This document shows, piece after piece, positions 18,601 to 29,029 of a DNA stretch of 64,000 nt. A program made the translations under genes and the position numbers. This DNA comes from Cydia pomonella (taxonomy: Eukaryota; Arthropoda; Insecta; Lepidoptera; Tortricidae), in the NCBI RefSeq assembly GCF_033807575.1, contig NC_084726.1, forward strand, positions 11,160,001 to 11,224,000, in the 5' to 3' direction. The number at the start of each line of letters is the position of its first letter. Position 1 is the first letter of the stretch. The notes below the pieces were generated by a model. It was not told the DNA's origin and made no database searches. It saw only the letters and a program-made list of their open reading frames with translations.

Positions 18601-20870
18601 CACCGCGGAGTATTTTGACTACCTTCCGACTGCATGGTCGATGGTGTAGGTTTTTTTATATAGATATTATTGCATTGTTACTGGATTACGCAAGTACGCC
18701 AAATTTCAGCTGAATCAGCGTTTTAAATCTAAGTAAGGTGGGTCAAAAAAGTAGCTGTACTTAATTTTTGTGTACTGAGAAATTTACTAATTTTCATTAT
18801 TTATTTAAGTTTTATAGTAAAAAAAAGTATTATTTTGATGACTCGTAGTAAAAGTATTGTATACAATAGTGATATAATCAAGCTTTTCAATAAAATATTA
18901 CTTTTAGGCGTATTTATCGTTTTGATTGATATTCGTAATTAAGATTCAATAGGTGTCATTCAACAATGATATTTCAGATATAAAAAAAATAAGACGACGC
19001 ATTGTAAATTTTGGCGTCAGGTATCTTGATTTATCTCGGCAATTACAAAACTCATGAAAGTATTGGTCGGTGAAATGGTTATTCATGGCATCGACTTCAT
19101 TTTTGTAGTTGCCGATACACGATTGGTAAACTTTTATAGCAGAGAAAGTTGTAGCAAAGCTGCCTCTTGTGAAACAAACATTTTCGTTTTATAGGCAAAT
19201 GGGAACGGTTCAAGCCTCTATATTTTGTAGATTACTTTAAGCACACACTTCAATACTGTAGTTGTGATTTAAGATAAATTCTTGTTTTTTACTTTAAGCG
19301 GTAAAGCCCGTGTTGCCGCATACAACCTTGTATTATAAAATAAGCTAGCGCAAAACCATATTTTGGGAATCAAGCAAGCACCGCATTTATAGATTTTATT
19401 GTTTAACGATGCGTCACCTTAGCATGTAAATGTATGTATATTGAAGTTCGATTTTCAAAGATATTAACACGAAATTTATCTACCTAATTGTGATTAAAAT
19501 TGCCGTTTTTCGAAAAAAATTCTCCCTCCATACAAAACAGTTTTAGTAAAAAACTATTCGCATTAGTTTAAAGTCTCTCACAATACTATAAATAAATTGT
19601 ATTTGCATGAGTCGAGCTGGAGCAGCTAATGACTTTGGGACCAGCCCTCGTAGATATGCACTCATATGTTTCATCTAAGATATTGCACATTGCACATTAT
19701 CATTGTTTATTGTATTATCATTATCAAGTATTTTGTTCATATAAAAAGATTAGACTTATGGCTTGAAGTCACAAGACAGTTAAACAGTTTAATTTTAATT
19801 TTATTCTCAGTATTCATCAATAATTAGCAATGTAGATTTATATTACTTGAGTCAATTTACCTTTACGCTTATTTCGTCGTAGCTCGCGCATTTTCGCTTC
19901 ATCTACAACCTCATGCTTAGTTTCCTTTGGATTTCCCTTCTCGTCATCATGAGGAGTCACTGATTCAATTTCGTCATTGTTTTCATTTTCCTCTTCACCT
20001 TCCTCTTCATATTCTTCCTCGTTATCATTTTCATATTCTGAAGTGTTATTGCTTTCTACTGATGTGCTATTGTCAGTAACATTGTCTGTAGTCACTGCGG
20101 CATCAATTTCAGTTACATTAGGGTTATTTGTTACATTTTCTGGATTTGCAATGTATATTGTTTTATTTTTTTTGTCACCAATTTCAGTTAGATTAACGCT
20201 GTGAGTCATATTTTCTGGATTTCTGATGTGTATTGGTTTTTTATTGCTTTCGTCGGAAGCGTACATAGGTTCTTCTTCTTCTTCTGGAACACCTGGGAAG
20301 CGTTTGTATTAGAATACAGCGAATGTATTAAAATGTAGATAACATATAGAGACTGTTAGATCTGGTACTTTTTTAGTCTCAACCATCATTATTTCTACTA
20401 GTCAAGAAGTTAAAAATAACCGGCCAAGTGCGAGTCCGTTTTACTCGTGCACCGATGGTTCCGTACAAACTTTGAATTATCTTGTGTAACTATAAAGGTT
20501 TTTGATTAGAAGTACCTATGCTAAGTAAAGTTGTGTACAGCGCCATCTATCGGCAAATCTTCTAACTAATTTGGTGATGTAATGCACGTACGTTGATTTT
20601 TCGAGGATAATTATCTATCATATGAACCTATTCAAAACCTGTTCTTTAATTTGAAAAAATGCGTCTTTAATGTAATCACATTTAGAAAATTAACAACCTG
20701 CGTATTTACTCGCGGGTAGGTAAATATCGGGTATTTACCGGTAGTATTGTAAAACAAACTTTTTTTAAGAAACCTGTACATTTAAACATAATGTACGTAT
20801 AATAAGTATACCATTACTTACTTCCAGCTAGTTTTCTTGGATAACCAAAAGCCGTGACTATAAGCATCAC
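12534..20870 (-). CDS. Secreted pacifastin-like protein, distal gene (4 exons found, 5' end missing)
   Basis: Spliced model: complement of 20822-20870, 19861-20292, 17902-18099 and 12534-12652. It is 798 nt and open throughout, and needs an upstream exon ending in phase 0 with the start codon. The order is the rest of a signal peptide (VMLIVTAFG), a long acidic Asn/Glu-rich linker with many Asn-X-Ser/Thr sites, a six-Cys module (C-x13-C-x2-C-x-C-x7-C-x4-C) and a terminal six-Cys module (C-x11-C-x-C-x-C-x7-C-x3-C). Architecture, phases and the first residues of the terminal exon (EYRC against EYATDC) match the proximal gene, so these are tandem duplicates whose linkers diverged completely. The last intron (5.2 kb) holds an intact LINE. 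No candidate first exon with a good donor was found between 20871 and 24000. A protease-inhibitor role is inferred from cysteine spacing. Confidence 0.66.
12830..13045. mobile_element. Foldback MITE (GTGACTAAATAAA family), partial
   Basis: Inverted blocks 'ggtcatactgagcaactttt' and a complement near 12975-13000 flank an A/T-rich centre. The right end reads 'attgcaggtgcctaaataaa'. A complete copy is at 28187-28455 and a short internally deleted one at 52245-52350. Confidence 0.65.
13337..13522 (+). pseudogene. Unassigned ORF, probably transposon-derived
   Basis: A 61-codon frame with IALDRTLRASIRYVLGAVVY and a natural stop. It looks protein-like in codon usage, but there is no start context, splice site or neighbour to place it. 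It lies inside the last intron of the distal gene on the opposite strand. I do not recognise the family. Confidence 0.3.
14278..17280 (-). mobile_element. Intact non-LTR retrotransposon ORF2 (endonuclease-RT, 1000 aa), Jockey-like
   Basis: A single uninterrupted 1000-residue frame. The N-terminal apurinic-type endonuclease shows QLNIEG (~24), LQETH (~53, catalytic Glu), GDFNSHHTSW (~146, catalytic Asp) and a SQHRP motif (~227) where SDH is usual. The RT follows with SYRPIALLSNVYKLLERV (~500), AGFRSGRNCTDQ, FIDLTAAYDTVW, GLPQGSVLAPTLFNLYIHDL (~625) and IYADDICL (~650, catalytic Asp-Asp). A C-terminal Cys/His cluster CHCGAEEQSIRHIFQECP ends the protein. All key residues are present, so it could be young and active. 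The usual ORF1 (gag-like) frame is not visible upstream within about 300 bp, where a different LINE tail lies in the opposite orientation. It sits in the last intron of the distal gene in sense orientation. Confidence 0.9.
17400..17530 (+). repeat. LINE 3' end fragment
   Basis: The sequence ends 'ggcctacttgcagaataaa' followed by a TTTTTGAATTTTGAA tail, the 3' terminus typical of Jockey/CR1-like copies. No coding part remains. A TATC microsatellite follows at 17575-17595. Confidence 0.6.
17902..18099 (-). CDS. Cys-rich exon (module 1), distal pacifastin-like gene
   Basis: The acceptor ACTTATCACAG and donor AGCG|GTGAGT are strong. The 198-nt exon is phase 1 at both ends. It encodes KCVYTRYVRIEDEFGCEMC and then TCIYEKAMMLCAPFEC, followed by a 29-residue linker ending IHFSG. 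The Cys5-Cys6 loop APFE differs from the SRIS of the paralogue, so specificity should differ or inhibition may be lost. Confidence 0.78.
18160..18465 (-). repeat. tRNA-derived SINE (family 2)
   Basis: Read on the minus strand the head (about 18383-18460) carries box A (TGGCCGAGTGG) and box B (GGGTTCAAATCC). The 3' end is the 'ccactgctgggcacaggcct' block at 18175-18200. A fragment of the same 3' block is at 13849-13905. Confidence 0.8.
19861..20292 (-). CDS. Acidic Asn/Glu-rich linker exon, distal pacifastin-like gene
   Basis: The acceptor CGCTTCCCAG and donor AAAG|GTAAAT bound a 432-nt exon, phase 1 at both ends. It begins VPEEEEEPMYASDES and contains two imperfect repeats (IHIRNPENMTHSVNLTEI and IYIANPENVTNNPNVTEI). 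A Glu-rich block (EYENDNEEEYEEEGEEENEN) follows, then a basic end RRNKRK. Several N-X-S/T sequons suggest heavy N-glycosylation. Ser-rich frames on the other strand are mirror images of this composition. Confidence 0.75.
20418..20500 (+). repeat. Fragment of the CGGCCAAGTGCGAGTC repeat
   Basis: Only the 5' end of the family is present. About 50 bp further begins 'cagcgccatctatcggc', another short motif that recurs near 21010-21035 in inverted form. Confidence 0.55.
20822..20870 (-). CDS. Signal-peptide exon 2, distal pacifastin-like gene
   Basis: The acceptor TCGGTTGCAG and perfect donor GGAA|GTAAGT bound a 49-nt exon, phase 0 in and phase 1 out. It encodes VMLIVTAFGYPRKLAG. Position, phases and hydrophobic start copy exon 2 of the proximal gene. 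A second frame is also open through the exon, so the frame is chosen on phase and hydrophobicity. Confidence 0.58.
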
Positions 20871-21884
20871 CTGCAACCGAATTATCTTTGTCAATATAAA
20901 CGCCAGTTAAAAAATTAACGATTACTAAAAAATCCGTATGAATATATACTAAATAATAATTGGGTACTTGACACATGTTGAATATTGTATAGTTTGTTGT
21001 CCCAATTTCCTGATAGATGGCGCTGTTCCAGACGCATACTAGGTAATGCTAGTTTATCATAGAATCTTTGTAAGAAACCGTCACATTTCAAAATAATGAT
21101 TGGTAACGTAGCAAGTAGCAACTTATTCAAACAACGTGGTCCTTCAAGCCGGACTACAAAATTTAGCTAAATGAATAGAAAAACAGCCATCCATTATAAG
21201 AAAAGTGGAATTAATAAGACAAATTAAGTTTAAAAAAAATACAAGGCTCCAGTCTCAAAAATAAATTCGATTCCTTACATTTTATTGAAAATAAATTGTA
21301 TTATAACTATATATGTACATAAACGCAATATTCCAGGGTCAAAATAGCAAGTTTCTTTATATTCCATACATTTAGGACGGACTAATGTAATATGATGTCC
21401 CATTACAATATCATTTTGTTAGAGGCGTTTCAATCGTCGAGTGCGAGCATCAGACTTTAACTCTATTTTCTGACCTTTGTGTTGCTTAAATGCCATGAGT
21501 CCTATATAGACATTTGATCCTTAGGAAAATCAAGATCGATTGATATATTATTATTTACAAAAAAACTGTCAAGTAGCCAATTGGCCATTCCTTTCTATGC
21601 TTCTACGAAATAAATTAAAGGTATCGCCAGGAGACTTAAAGGGAATGATTTACACACACAGGTACACAGAGTACAAATCCAAAAACAGAATTGAACGAAT
21701 GAAGGAGTGAATGTGACCTAAGCGCAAGTTATTAAGGTAAAAAAAATCATAAAGAAACTTTTTGCTCCATCTTGCAGTTGGCGGTTGAACCTTGCTATCG
21801 GTATAGGGAAAAAGAATATTAATTTCAAAAACTTCAAAAATAGGGTCTTTACATAACTTTGCTGCTGTGGATGTGACTTTAAAG

Positions 21885-22680
21885 GACCCCAGCAAGCTTG
21901 GTTCTCCATACAAACGTAGTTACGCTCTCAGTTTAAAACGACTAGCTAGCTTGTTCTGAAACTTTGGTCTTACATTAGAATCAGGTATGTCTAGTTGTAT
22001 AATTAGTTTATGTAGCTTCAGATACCTCTTCTTCCTCGCGTTGTCCCGGCATTTAGCCACGGCTCATGGGAGCCTGGGGTCCGCTTGACAACTAATCCCA
22101 AGATTTGGCATAGGCACTAGTTTTTACGAAAGCGACTGCCATCTGACCTTCCAACCCAGAGGGTGAACTAGGCCTTTTTGGGATTAGTCCGGTTTCCTCA
22201 CGATGTTTCCTCCACCAAAAAGCGACTGGTAAATATCAAATGATATTTCGTACATAAGTTCCGAAAAACTCATTGGTACGAACCGGGGTTTGAACCCGCG
22301 ACCTCCGGATTGCGAGTCGCACGGTTTTACCGCTAGGCCACCAGCCCTTGCCTAGCGGTATGTAGCTGTGTGCCATGTAACTTCAGATACCATAGTTAAA
22401 AAATACAGCGAATTTAAGTTTTTCATACAAAACTTCACACTTTGGACAGAGAAGCATGGCGGTCTTTGGTATCGGAGGCCAAGATCCACTTCGGGTCGCT
22501 GCGCCACAGCAGTATGTAAGTATACAAAACTTGTTTTTGCTCTATTTTATTTGTTTTATAAACTGGTGCTATATAAACTAACTACATGACTAGATATACC
22601 TCATGTCATTGTAGGTGCAAAGTTTGGGAAGTGTATTGGAAGGTGAAATTCGGCCGAGCTTGAACTCTTAACTCTAGTCT
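21885..22680. mobile_element. Inverted-repeat element interrupted by a SINE
   Basis: The left part begins with 'ccccagcaagcttggttctc' and the right part ends 'gaaattcggccgagcttg'. This is the same family as 2553-3495 and 58496-58636. A family 2-like SINE is inserted at about 22024-22350. A 70-bp foreign stretch (about 22441-22505, 'gaagcatggcggtctttggt') breaks the right half. Confidence 0.6.
22024..22350 (-). repeat. tRNA-derived SINE (family 3)
   Basis: On the minus strand the head (about 22258-22345) has TGGCCTAGCGG and GGGTTCAAACCC, the pol III boxes. The body runs through 'gggattagtccggtttcctc' to 'ttcttcctcgcgttgtcccg'. Relatives are at 50110-50395 and 56575-56790. Confidence 0.8.
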
Positions 22681-23113
22681 CGATACCGATAGTACCGATA
22701 CCTACTCCCCGGTTCGGTAGGGGCTCCCGCGGTTTTCATCGAATTTTGGGAAGTGTATGGGAAGGTGAAATTCGGCCGAGCTTGAACTCTTAACTCTAGT
22801 CTCAATACCGATAGTACCGATACCTACTCCCCGGTTCGGTAGGGGCTCCCGCAGTTTTCATCGAATTTTGGGAAGTGTATGGGAAGGTGAAATTCAGCCG
22901 AGCTTGAACTCTTAGCTTTAGTCTCGATACCGATAGTACCGATACCTACTCCCCGGTTCGGTAGGGGCTCCCGCGGTTTTCATCGAATTTTGGGAAGTGT
23001 ATGGGAAGGTGAAATTCGGCCGAGCTTGAACTCTTAACTCTATTAGTCTCGATACCGATAGTACCGATATCTACTCCCCGGTTCGGTAGGGGCTCCCCGC
23101 GGTTTTCATCGAA
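22623..23113. repeat. 122-bp minisatellite, four copies
   Basis: Four head-to-tail units start at TTTGGGAAGTGTAT (22623, 22745, 22867, 22989), with a spacing of 122 bp for the first three and about 126 for the last. Each unit contains 'ggtgaaattcggccgagctt', the end of the neighbouring inverted-repeat element, then 'gataccgatagtaccgatac' and a GC-rich palindrome (CCCCGGTTCGGTAGGGG). Confidence 0.92.
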
Positions 23114-23489
23114 TTTTGACAAGTTTTGAGTCGTTAATACATTTGCACTGTAGAATATATATGTTTTTCAATCTTTTATCTTCATTCTGGTCTGCCGGAT
23201 TTTGAAAGAAATAAAAACTTTTTTTAAACAATGTCTAATGAAACACTTTTTTCGTTACAGATTGCTGATCTACACATTTGGATTCGTCTTTGACGTCTCT
23301 AAAAACTGGTCAGAGATTTTAATTTTAAACTAATTAACACAAAAGTTATGGCCAGTAAACCAGATTTTTGGCCTATAATTGTTCAAGTTCAACTTTGAAG
23401 TAAATAAGCTATACTATATTGCTTACAGCCGTTGCTGTTAATATGATAAGCTAATATGAGAAGGTCATCGGCGTTCGGGACCCCCTTAA

Positions 23490-24150
23490 GCGATCGCAGC
23501 GCTTGCGGTGGAAATAATTAGCGCTAACAAAGGTAAGCGTCTTTAACATTTCGTGCAAATTATATGCACAAAATGGATTTTTTAATTCACGATAACTCCT
23601 ATGATATTCAATTACATTGTATGGTGTGATGTACCATTATTATCTGTATAACTACCGACCAGAATATAACTAACGTATTTAATTTGATAACGATTAATAC
23701 TGTATCCGTGTAAATAGCTCTGCAAATACCACATATTAAGTGATCTTTTTCTACATGTTAAAAATGGGTGTAGTAAATTTTCCTTAAAATATACACACAC
23801 CATCGCGGACTTTTTTGTAGACCAATGAAAGAGAGACTACCCTACCATACATTGTATTGATATAGCTCAAACGGATTAGGCAGCGTTTTCCATCAAATCT
23901 CCTAGACAGCGTGATTTTTTCCGACATCGTTAGCAAACGTCCTCAAATTTCAACCAATTTACAAAAACCCTTACTAAATGATACACTTAAACTTTCCTCA
24001 AGAATCAATTTATCGATAAGTGAAAACCTTATGAAAATCTGTTCAGTAGTTTTTGAGTTTGTGGGACTATTTATAAGATGTAGTGATTTGACGTTTTCCG
24101 CTAGATTTGCGGATGCTAGGTGGCGTGACGGTCGTGCACGTAGCGAAAAC
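23490..24150. repeat. Dispersed ~650-bp repeat, copy 2
   Basis: Collinear with 8330-8985 at moderate divergence. It includes the antisense frame NLLHPFLTCRKRSLNMW also open in copy 1. Confidence 0.7.
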
Positions 24151-24292
24151 CCTAGTGTGTATCGCCAGCTTAATGCCCAATCCCTATGCACTTGCTTTCA
24201 TCCCTTTTGACAATTAATTAAGTATAAAGTAGACATGACAGTGACGAGGTTTTGGACAGTATCTACTTATACACTACTTCTATATTGCTTGA

Positions 24293-24510
24293 TTGCTTGA
24301 AGATCGTGCTGTAAAGAGGCCATATTTGGGTCGACCGACTGAACGCCGTCCTGTGGGTCATCCCAAGTATCGGTGGGCGGATAGAGTGGAGTTAGATCTT
24401 CGTGAGCTCGGCGTCAGTGAAAACTGGCGTGAAGCGGCGCAGGACCGGGTAAAATGGCGTGCTCTTTTGTTGGCGGCCAAGAATCATATAGGGTCATTAC
24501 GCCAAATAAG
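24293..24510 (+). mobile_element. LINE ORF2 C-terminal fragment
   Basis: The frame contains RRPVGHPKYRWADRVELDL, then LRELGVSENWREAAQDRVKW, the GRP..RW...W..AQDR..W pattern of RTE-like retrotransposon tails. 5'-truncated and not functional. Confidence 0.75.
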
Positions 24511-24779
24511 TATAGTAGTAGAACTGCTTGAACGAAAAACTTACGCAGAGTACAACAATATAATGGCAGGCTCTCATTTTCTCATTTGAAATGAGAAACA
24601 AATTCTTTGTGTTTTCATAGCAGGACGAATTGAGATGATGACTATGAGTGTCATAATTAACTTCAAAGATAAATTGGTTCAGGTACACAGTCTACACGTG
24701 GTGTAGGTTTTTATTTCTATAGGTATATACAAATCATTATTAATCCTCTACTTTAGGGTTCCGTAGCCAAAATGGCACT

Positions 24780-25055
24780 CGGAACGCTTATAGTTTGGCC
24801 TAGTGGGTAGTGGCCCTGCCTACGAAGCTAATGGTCCCGGGTTCAAATCAAAGGGCATGTATTTGTGTGATGAGCATGGATATTTGTTCTTGAGTCATGG
24901 GTGTTTTCTATGTATTTAAGTATTTATAAAAAAAAAATTATATATTATATATATCGTTGTCTAAGTACCCTCAACACAAGCCTTATTGACCTTACTGTGG
25001 GACTTAGTCAATTTGTGTAATAATGTCCTATAATATTTATTTATTTATTATTATT
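24780..25055 (+). repeat. tRNA-derived SINE (family 1)
   Basis: 'tggcctagtgggtagtggcc' (box A) and GGGTTCAAATC (box B), then the body and a TTTATTTATTATTATTT tail. A few bases after box B are deleted compared with the copy at 9357. Confidence 0.85.
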
Positions 25056-25396
25056 TATAGTTTATCTTGTCTGTCTGTCGGTATGGGTCAAAATTATTTT
25101 TAACGAAGAACTTTTCTGTAAACTCAATCTGTAATTTAGTTTATTCTCACGGTAAATGTAATCTACATCTAAAAAGAGTCGTGTTTTTTTTTAATTTATT
25201 GGTTAAAATACAGAAATACAAGCGTGACAAAGTAGTTTAAAACAAGACAACGAAAATAATTTCAACGCGTTAAAGTTATTTTATTCGGAAACCATAAGAT
25301 ACTCAGGGTATATGGGATGGGGGGATGGATATGTGGGACGTTATATGTAAACGTAATAAAGTACCTACAATTTAAATAAGTAAACAATCAATAAGC

Positions 25397-25925
25397 ATGT
25401 GGAAGGATCCCTCGCCACGCCAGCCTCCACGACGTCATCCGAAGGTGGTCCTTGAGCCCGACGGTTTGGCCAGGGTCGATGGCAAGAGGCCTGACGGTTT
25501 GATGCTGGTGCCTTGGAGTATGGGTCGGCCACTTGTCTGGGACGCTACCTGCGTGGATACCCTGGCGCCGTCCCATATTCCAGGAACAAAAGTTGTCGCT
25601 GGAACGGCTGCATCCTCGGCCGAAAGCCTCAAACGTCGCAATTATGTCAGTTTAGGTAGTAGCTACATATTTGCGGCGTTTGGGGTAGAAACTCTGGAGC
25701 CGTGGGGGCCTAGCGCGCGTCGCCTCTATGAGGAGCTGTCAATTTTATCCTGGCTGCTGCTTGAGCTGGCTATTTTGCCAAGCGGATTAGCATTGCCATC
25801 CAGCGGGGCAATGCGGCCAGCCTTCTGGGCACCCTACCGAGTGACTTCGACTTAGGCCAATTTTTTTATTTATAAGTTCTTAATTTAAGTGTTTTATTAT
25901 GTTTTACTTGTTTTTTGTTGTGCCA
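25397..25925 (+). mobile_element. Retroelement fragment with 152-codon ORF and 3' tail
   Basis: The frame starts PSPRQPPRRHPKVVLEPDGL and contains VPWSMGRPLVWDATCVDTLA and VETLEPWGPSARRLYEE. I take this as a repeat-borne frame because a diverged piece lies at 5203-5406. After the stop (25855) comes a T-rich 3' tail ending 'gtgccaataaagcttgg'. It has no host splice sites. Confidence 0.65.
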
Positions 25926-26790
25926 ATAAAGCTTGGATATGTTCAAAATAAGGGTTGTTTTGAAGTTTTTGAACACGGTGGCAGACGCCGAGAGATGTAT
26001 TTCGATTTATTTTGTAAGACTCATTACATGGCCATGTTAAATATTCAGTTCGAGTCTGGATTCTATACGTTCATTAAGCTGAAATTAAAGAAAATATAGG
26101 CGGTAGTTTCTTAAAAAAAAAACATGCCCTTTTATTTCTATGTAATTAAAATCAAATCTTGGTATTTGCTTGATTTATACTCTCATTCGTAAGCATCGCT
26201 TATCGCTATGCCTTAAATTGATTACTACACGCATTCTAGTATGTATAAGTCTCATGTTATAGTGTTTGGACTGCCATCATGTATAGATATACAGGATTAC
26301 TGATGAGTTTGTTCGCTGTTAGTGTGTGTAAGGTAAACATTCTGTAGTCAATGTGGAAAACATCGGCATATGGAATAAATTGCCGGGAAAACCTACACAG
26401 AGCAAGAAGTAATCGTACACGAACGTCGCTCACACAGGCTAGAAAGACCTGATGGTCTTCCTGAAGGTGTGATCACCTTGTTCTCTAACGAGCTGGTGTA
26501 AGTGGAGTATGTGAACACGCAAGAGTTAAAAACGATGACGGAACTTATATACGGTCTTCCCATATAGACGGTCTTTTCCACATTGTCCATCCACAAAATT
26601 CTGGTTGCACTAGGTCGCAATCTAAATGCCACCTTAAAGACTACATTCTTATTTTGACTGCAGCATCATTGCAGTGTTGCAGTACATACAGCCTCGACAC
26701 TCGGGCGATGTTGCTATCAGTTTAATTAATACATGCTGTCGCAAATGAAACGTTCATCCCCATCACTTGTTTTATGAAGATAATTTTTAC

Positions 26791-27045
26791 GACCGGTCTG
26801 GCCTAGTGGGTATGACTCTGCCTAAGAAGCCGATATATGGTCCTGGGTTTGAATCCCGGTAACGAGATTATTTGTGTGATGAACCCAGATATTTGTACCT
26901 GAGTCATGGATGTTTTCTTTGTATTTAAGTATTGTATATCATATATATCGTTGTCTGAGTAGCCACAACACAAGCCTTCTTGAGCTTACTGCGGGACTTA
27001 GTCAATCTGTGTAAGAATGTCCTATAATATTAGTAATTATTATTA
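26791..27045 (+). repeat. tRNA-derived SINE (family 1)
   Basis: The head 'gaccggtctggcctagtggg' and GGGTTTGAATCCC are followed by the diverged family 1 body and an AT-rich tail. It is more diverged than the copies at 33439 and 60490, so older. Confidence 0.8.
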
Positions 27046-27059
27046 TTTTATAAGCAGGC

Positions 27060-27360
27060 AGGCAGTTATGACAACTGATATGACCTGTATCCAGTAATCA
27101 TAAAGATAGTTATCATGAACGAGTAGTAGATATAATATGCTTGTCTAATTCATTTTTAAACTGGTTTACATTTTGTGCTGAAACCACGTCTTTTGAGTAT
27201 GTTCCAAGTGTTTGTTTTCTACTCGGTTGGTCAGAAAGTGTTTGTACTGTCACTGTGAGACCTATGCCTTTCTAGCTTTAAGAGATGACCTCTCAGACAG
27301 TTGTTGTTGCGTTTGAACATCTCTTGGAAATTGAAGTCATAGTGCCCTGATAGTATGTTG
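27060..27360 (-). mobile_element. LINE ORF2 C-terminal fragment (decayed)
   Basis: The minus strand reads, with stops, LTVTVQTLSDQPSRKQTLG and then VVSAQNVNQFKNELDKH. This matches the last block of LINE proteins (VVSAPSVNSFK-RLD-H in relatives). Frame damage shows it is dead. Confidence 0.55.
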
Positions 27361-28186
27361 TAATATTATTTATTTATTAAATTTTTAATACGTACTTGTA
27401 CAGCATTTTAACGAAAAAAAAACAGAGTTTTTAAATGTTTTGCTTGTTGCCTTCCAGATATACAGAGAGGTACCTACAAAAATTATTTCTCGGGACTATT
27501 ATGATGATACTACTAAAGAAGTTTTGGCAAAACCGCTAGAAAACTTCGAGTCTGTTGAGGTACGGAAGTTAAGCATAAAGAATTTCGTACATTGAACCAC
27601 CATTTTGTATCTCTATCGCTTGCGCATTAGTACATTACTATAGAGCCCGGGAAACGTAGGGTTGCAGGCCAAGTAGATATATACGGATAGAGATACGCGG
27701 CCGTCAACCCCGTTTCTCGCCGAGATATGTATAGTGCTTTTCTCAAACTTGCAATTAAAACAAAAAAAATGTAGTCAATTTGTTATGTGGCGACCTACTC
27801 GGCTCGCCACTCTACCAGCGGTGTACAACCTTACGCGCGTAAGTCCGCGCGCCTGCGCGATGCGCCACCGTCGTTGCTGAGCAACGAATATGCACAACAA
27901 ATCACCGTACCAAGCTAACTTAAGCTAGTTGATGGTTGGATGCCAAGACGTTGTGTCACAATTTGACGTTAAAAACAAAGGAAGGTTGCTTTACAGTCCT
28001 AGGTGTGTAAGGCAGTATGAAATTCCTTTACATATCATCTTCACTTATCGCACCTGATATGTAGTATTTCGGACCTAATTTGAAGTAAGTCATGTCATCA
28101 TTTCATAGCAAGTTTGAGAAAAGTTATATTACTGTCCGCTCAGTGTCATTCTCATTACCCGCTGGCATCACGGGCGGGACAGCAAT

Positions 28187-28455
28187 ACGGCTGTTTATTT
28201 AGTCACCTGCAATAATTTACGGGCTGAATATATAAGTCATACTGAGCAACTTTTACTATGGTACCAACCCTGAAATCGCTAAAAAAAAATTAGCTCTCCT
28301 ATATAAAATGTCAAGTTCAGCCAAACAAAATGTATGAAACAGACAAATTTTTTTTCGCGATTTCGGGATTGGTCCAATAGTAAAAGTTGCTGAGTATGAC
28401 CTATATATTCAGCCCGTCAATTATTTCAGGAGACTCAATAAACACGCTGTATAGG
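28187..28455. mobile_element. Foldback MITE (GTGACTAAATAAA family), complete
   Basis: The left arm 'tttatttagtcacctgcaat' and the right arm around 28395-28450 are inverted repeats over roughly 100 bp each side. They include 'gctgaatatataagtcatac' and its complement. No coding capacity. Confidence 0.75.
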
Positions 28456-28665
28456 GACCGTGCGCGTTGGAGGGTCTGCCATCTTGTGGCCTGAATCAGA
28501 ACCATAAACATGTACATTTACACGTCACGTGTTTTCTTGTGCATAATAGGTTCTGCCATCTTGTGGGCTACATCGGAACAATAAACATCACATTTACGCC
28601 TCGCGTCAAAAATCTGACGGCTCCTGTGCTGCCTCCTACAGTTCATGCACGCTCCCTATAACATC
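28452..28665. mobile_element. MITE with TATAGGGA termini
   Basis: It opens TATAGGGACCGTGCGCGTTG and ends CATGCACGCTCCCTATA, imperfect inverted termini flanked by TA. A near-identical copy is at 37690-37900. The internal frames seen in both copies carry no recognisable domain. Confidence 0.7.
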
Positions 28666-29029
28666 GCAAGTTTCATGTAATGTCATGTCATTTTAAAATG
28701 AGAGCGTACGTCAATTAAACTCCAAGATCGCAAACGAGGTAATGTAAACCCTAATTGAAAGTGTCTAGGTTACTTGAAAATTGCGGGTCACTTCTGAATG
28801 CGATTAGCTCAGGATCGGGGCAAGTGGCGTACTAGAAGAGAGGCCTATGTTCAGCAGTGGGCGATAAAAGGCTGATGATGAGGTTACATTGACAGCGCAG
28901 CGTTCGCCAGGATTTGCAATCGGGATCCAAAATGTATGAAATTATCCGGATCATGGAGCACGCTCGCACGGTTCGGTACGCTGTAGTCCTCTGGGGTGAT
29001 AGCGTCGAGGCCGAGCAACTTTTTATTCA

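Noticed and set aside
19977..20204. Ser-rich plus-strand ORF (FSFSSSPSSSYSS)
   Set aside because: It is the complement of the Glu-rich linker exon on the minus strand, which has splice sites and consistent phase; Ser runs opposite GAA/GAG codons are expected.
20915..21130. Minus-strand ORF beginning MNKLLLATLPIIILKC as exon 1 of the distal pacifastin-like gene
   Set aside because: The hydrophobic start is tempting and the position fits, but no GT donor leaves it in phase 0 after the hydrophobic part, and it runs into a short dispersed motif (CAGCGCCATCTATC).
22623..23113. CRISPR-like array
   Set aside because: Units are 122 bp head-to-tail without unique spacers, in a eukaryotic genome; it is a minisatellite.
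28467..28661. ORF repeated at 37706-37978 as a conserved small protein
   Set aside because: Both frames lie inside near-identical MITE copies; similarity is explained by transposition.
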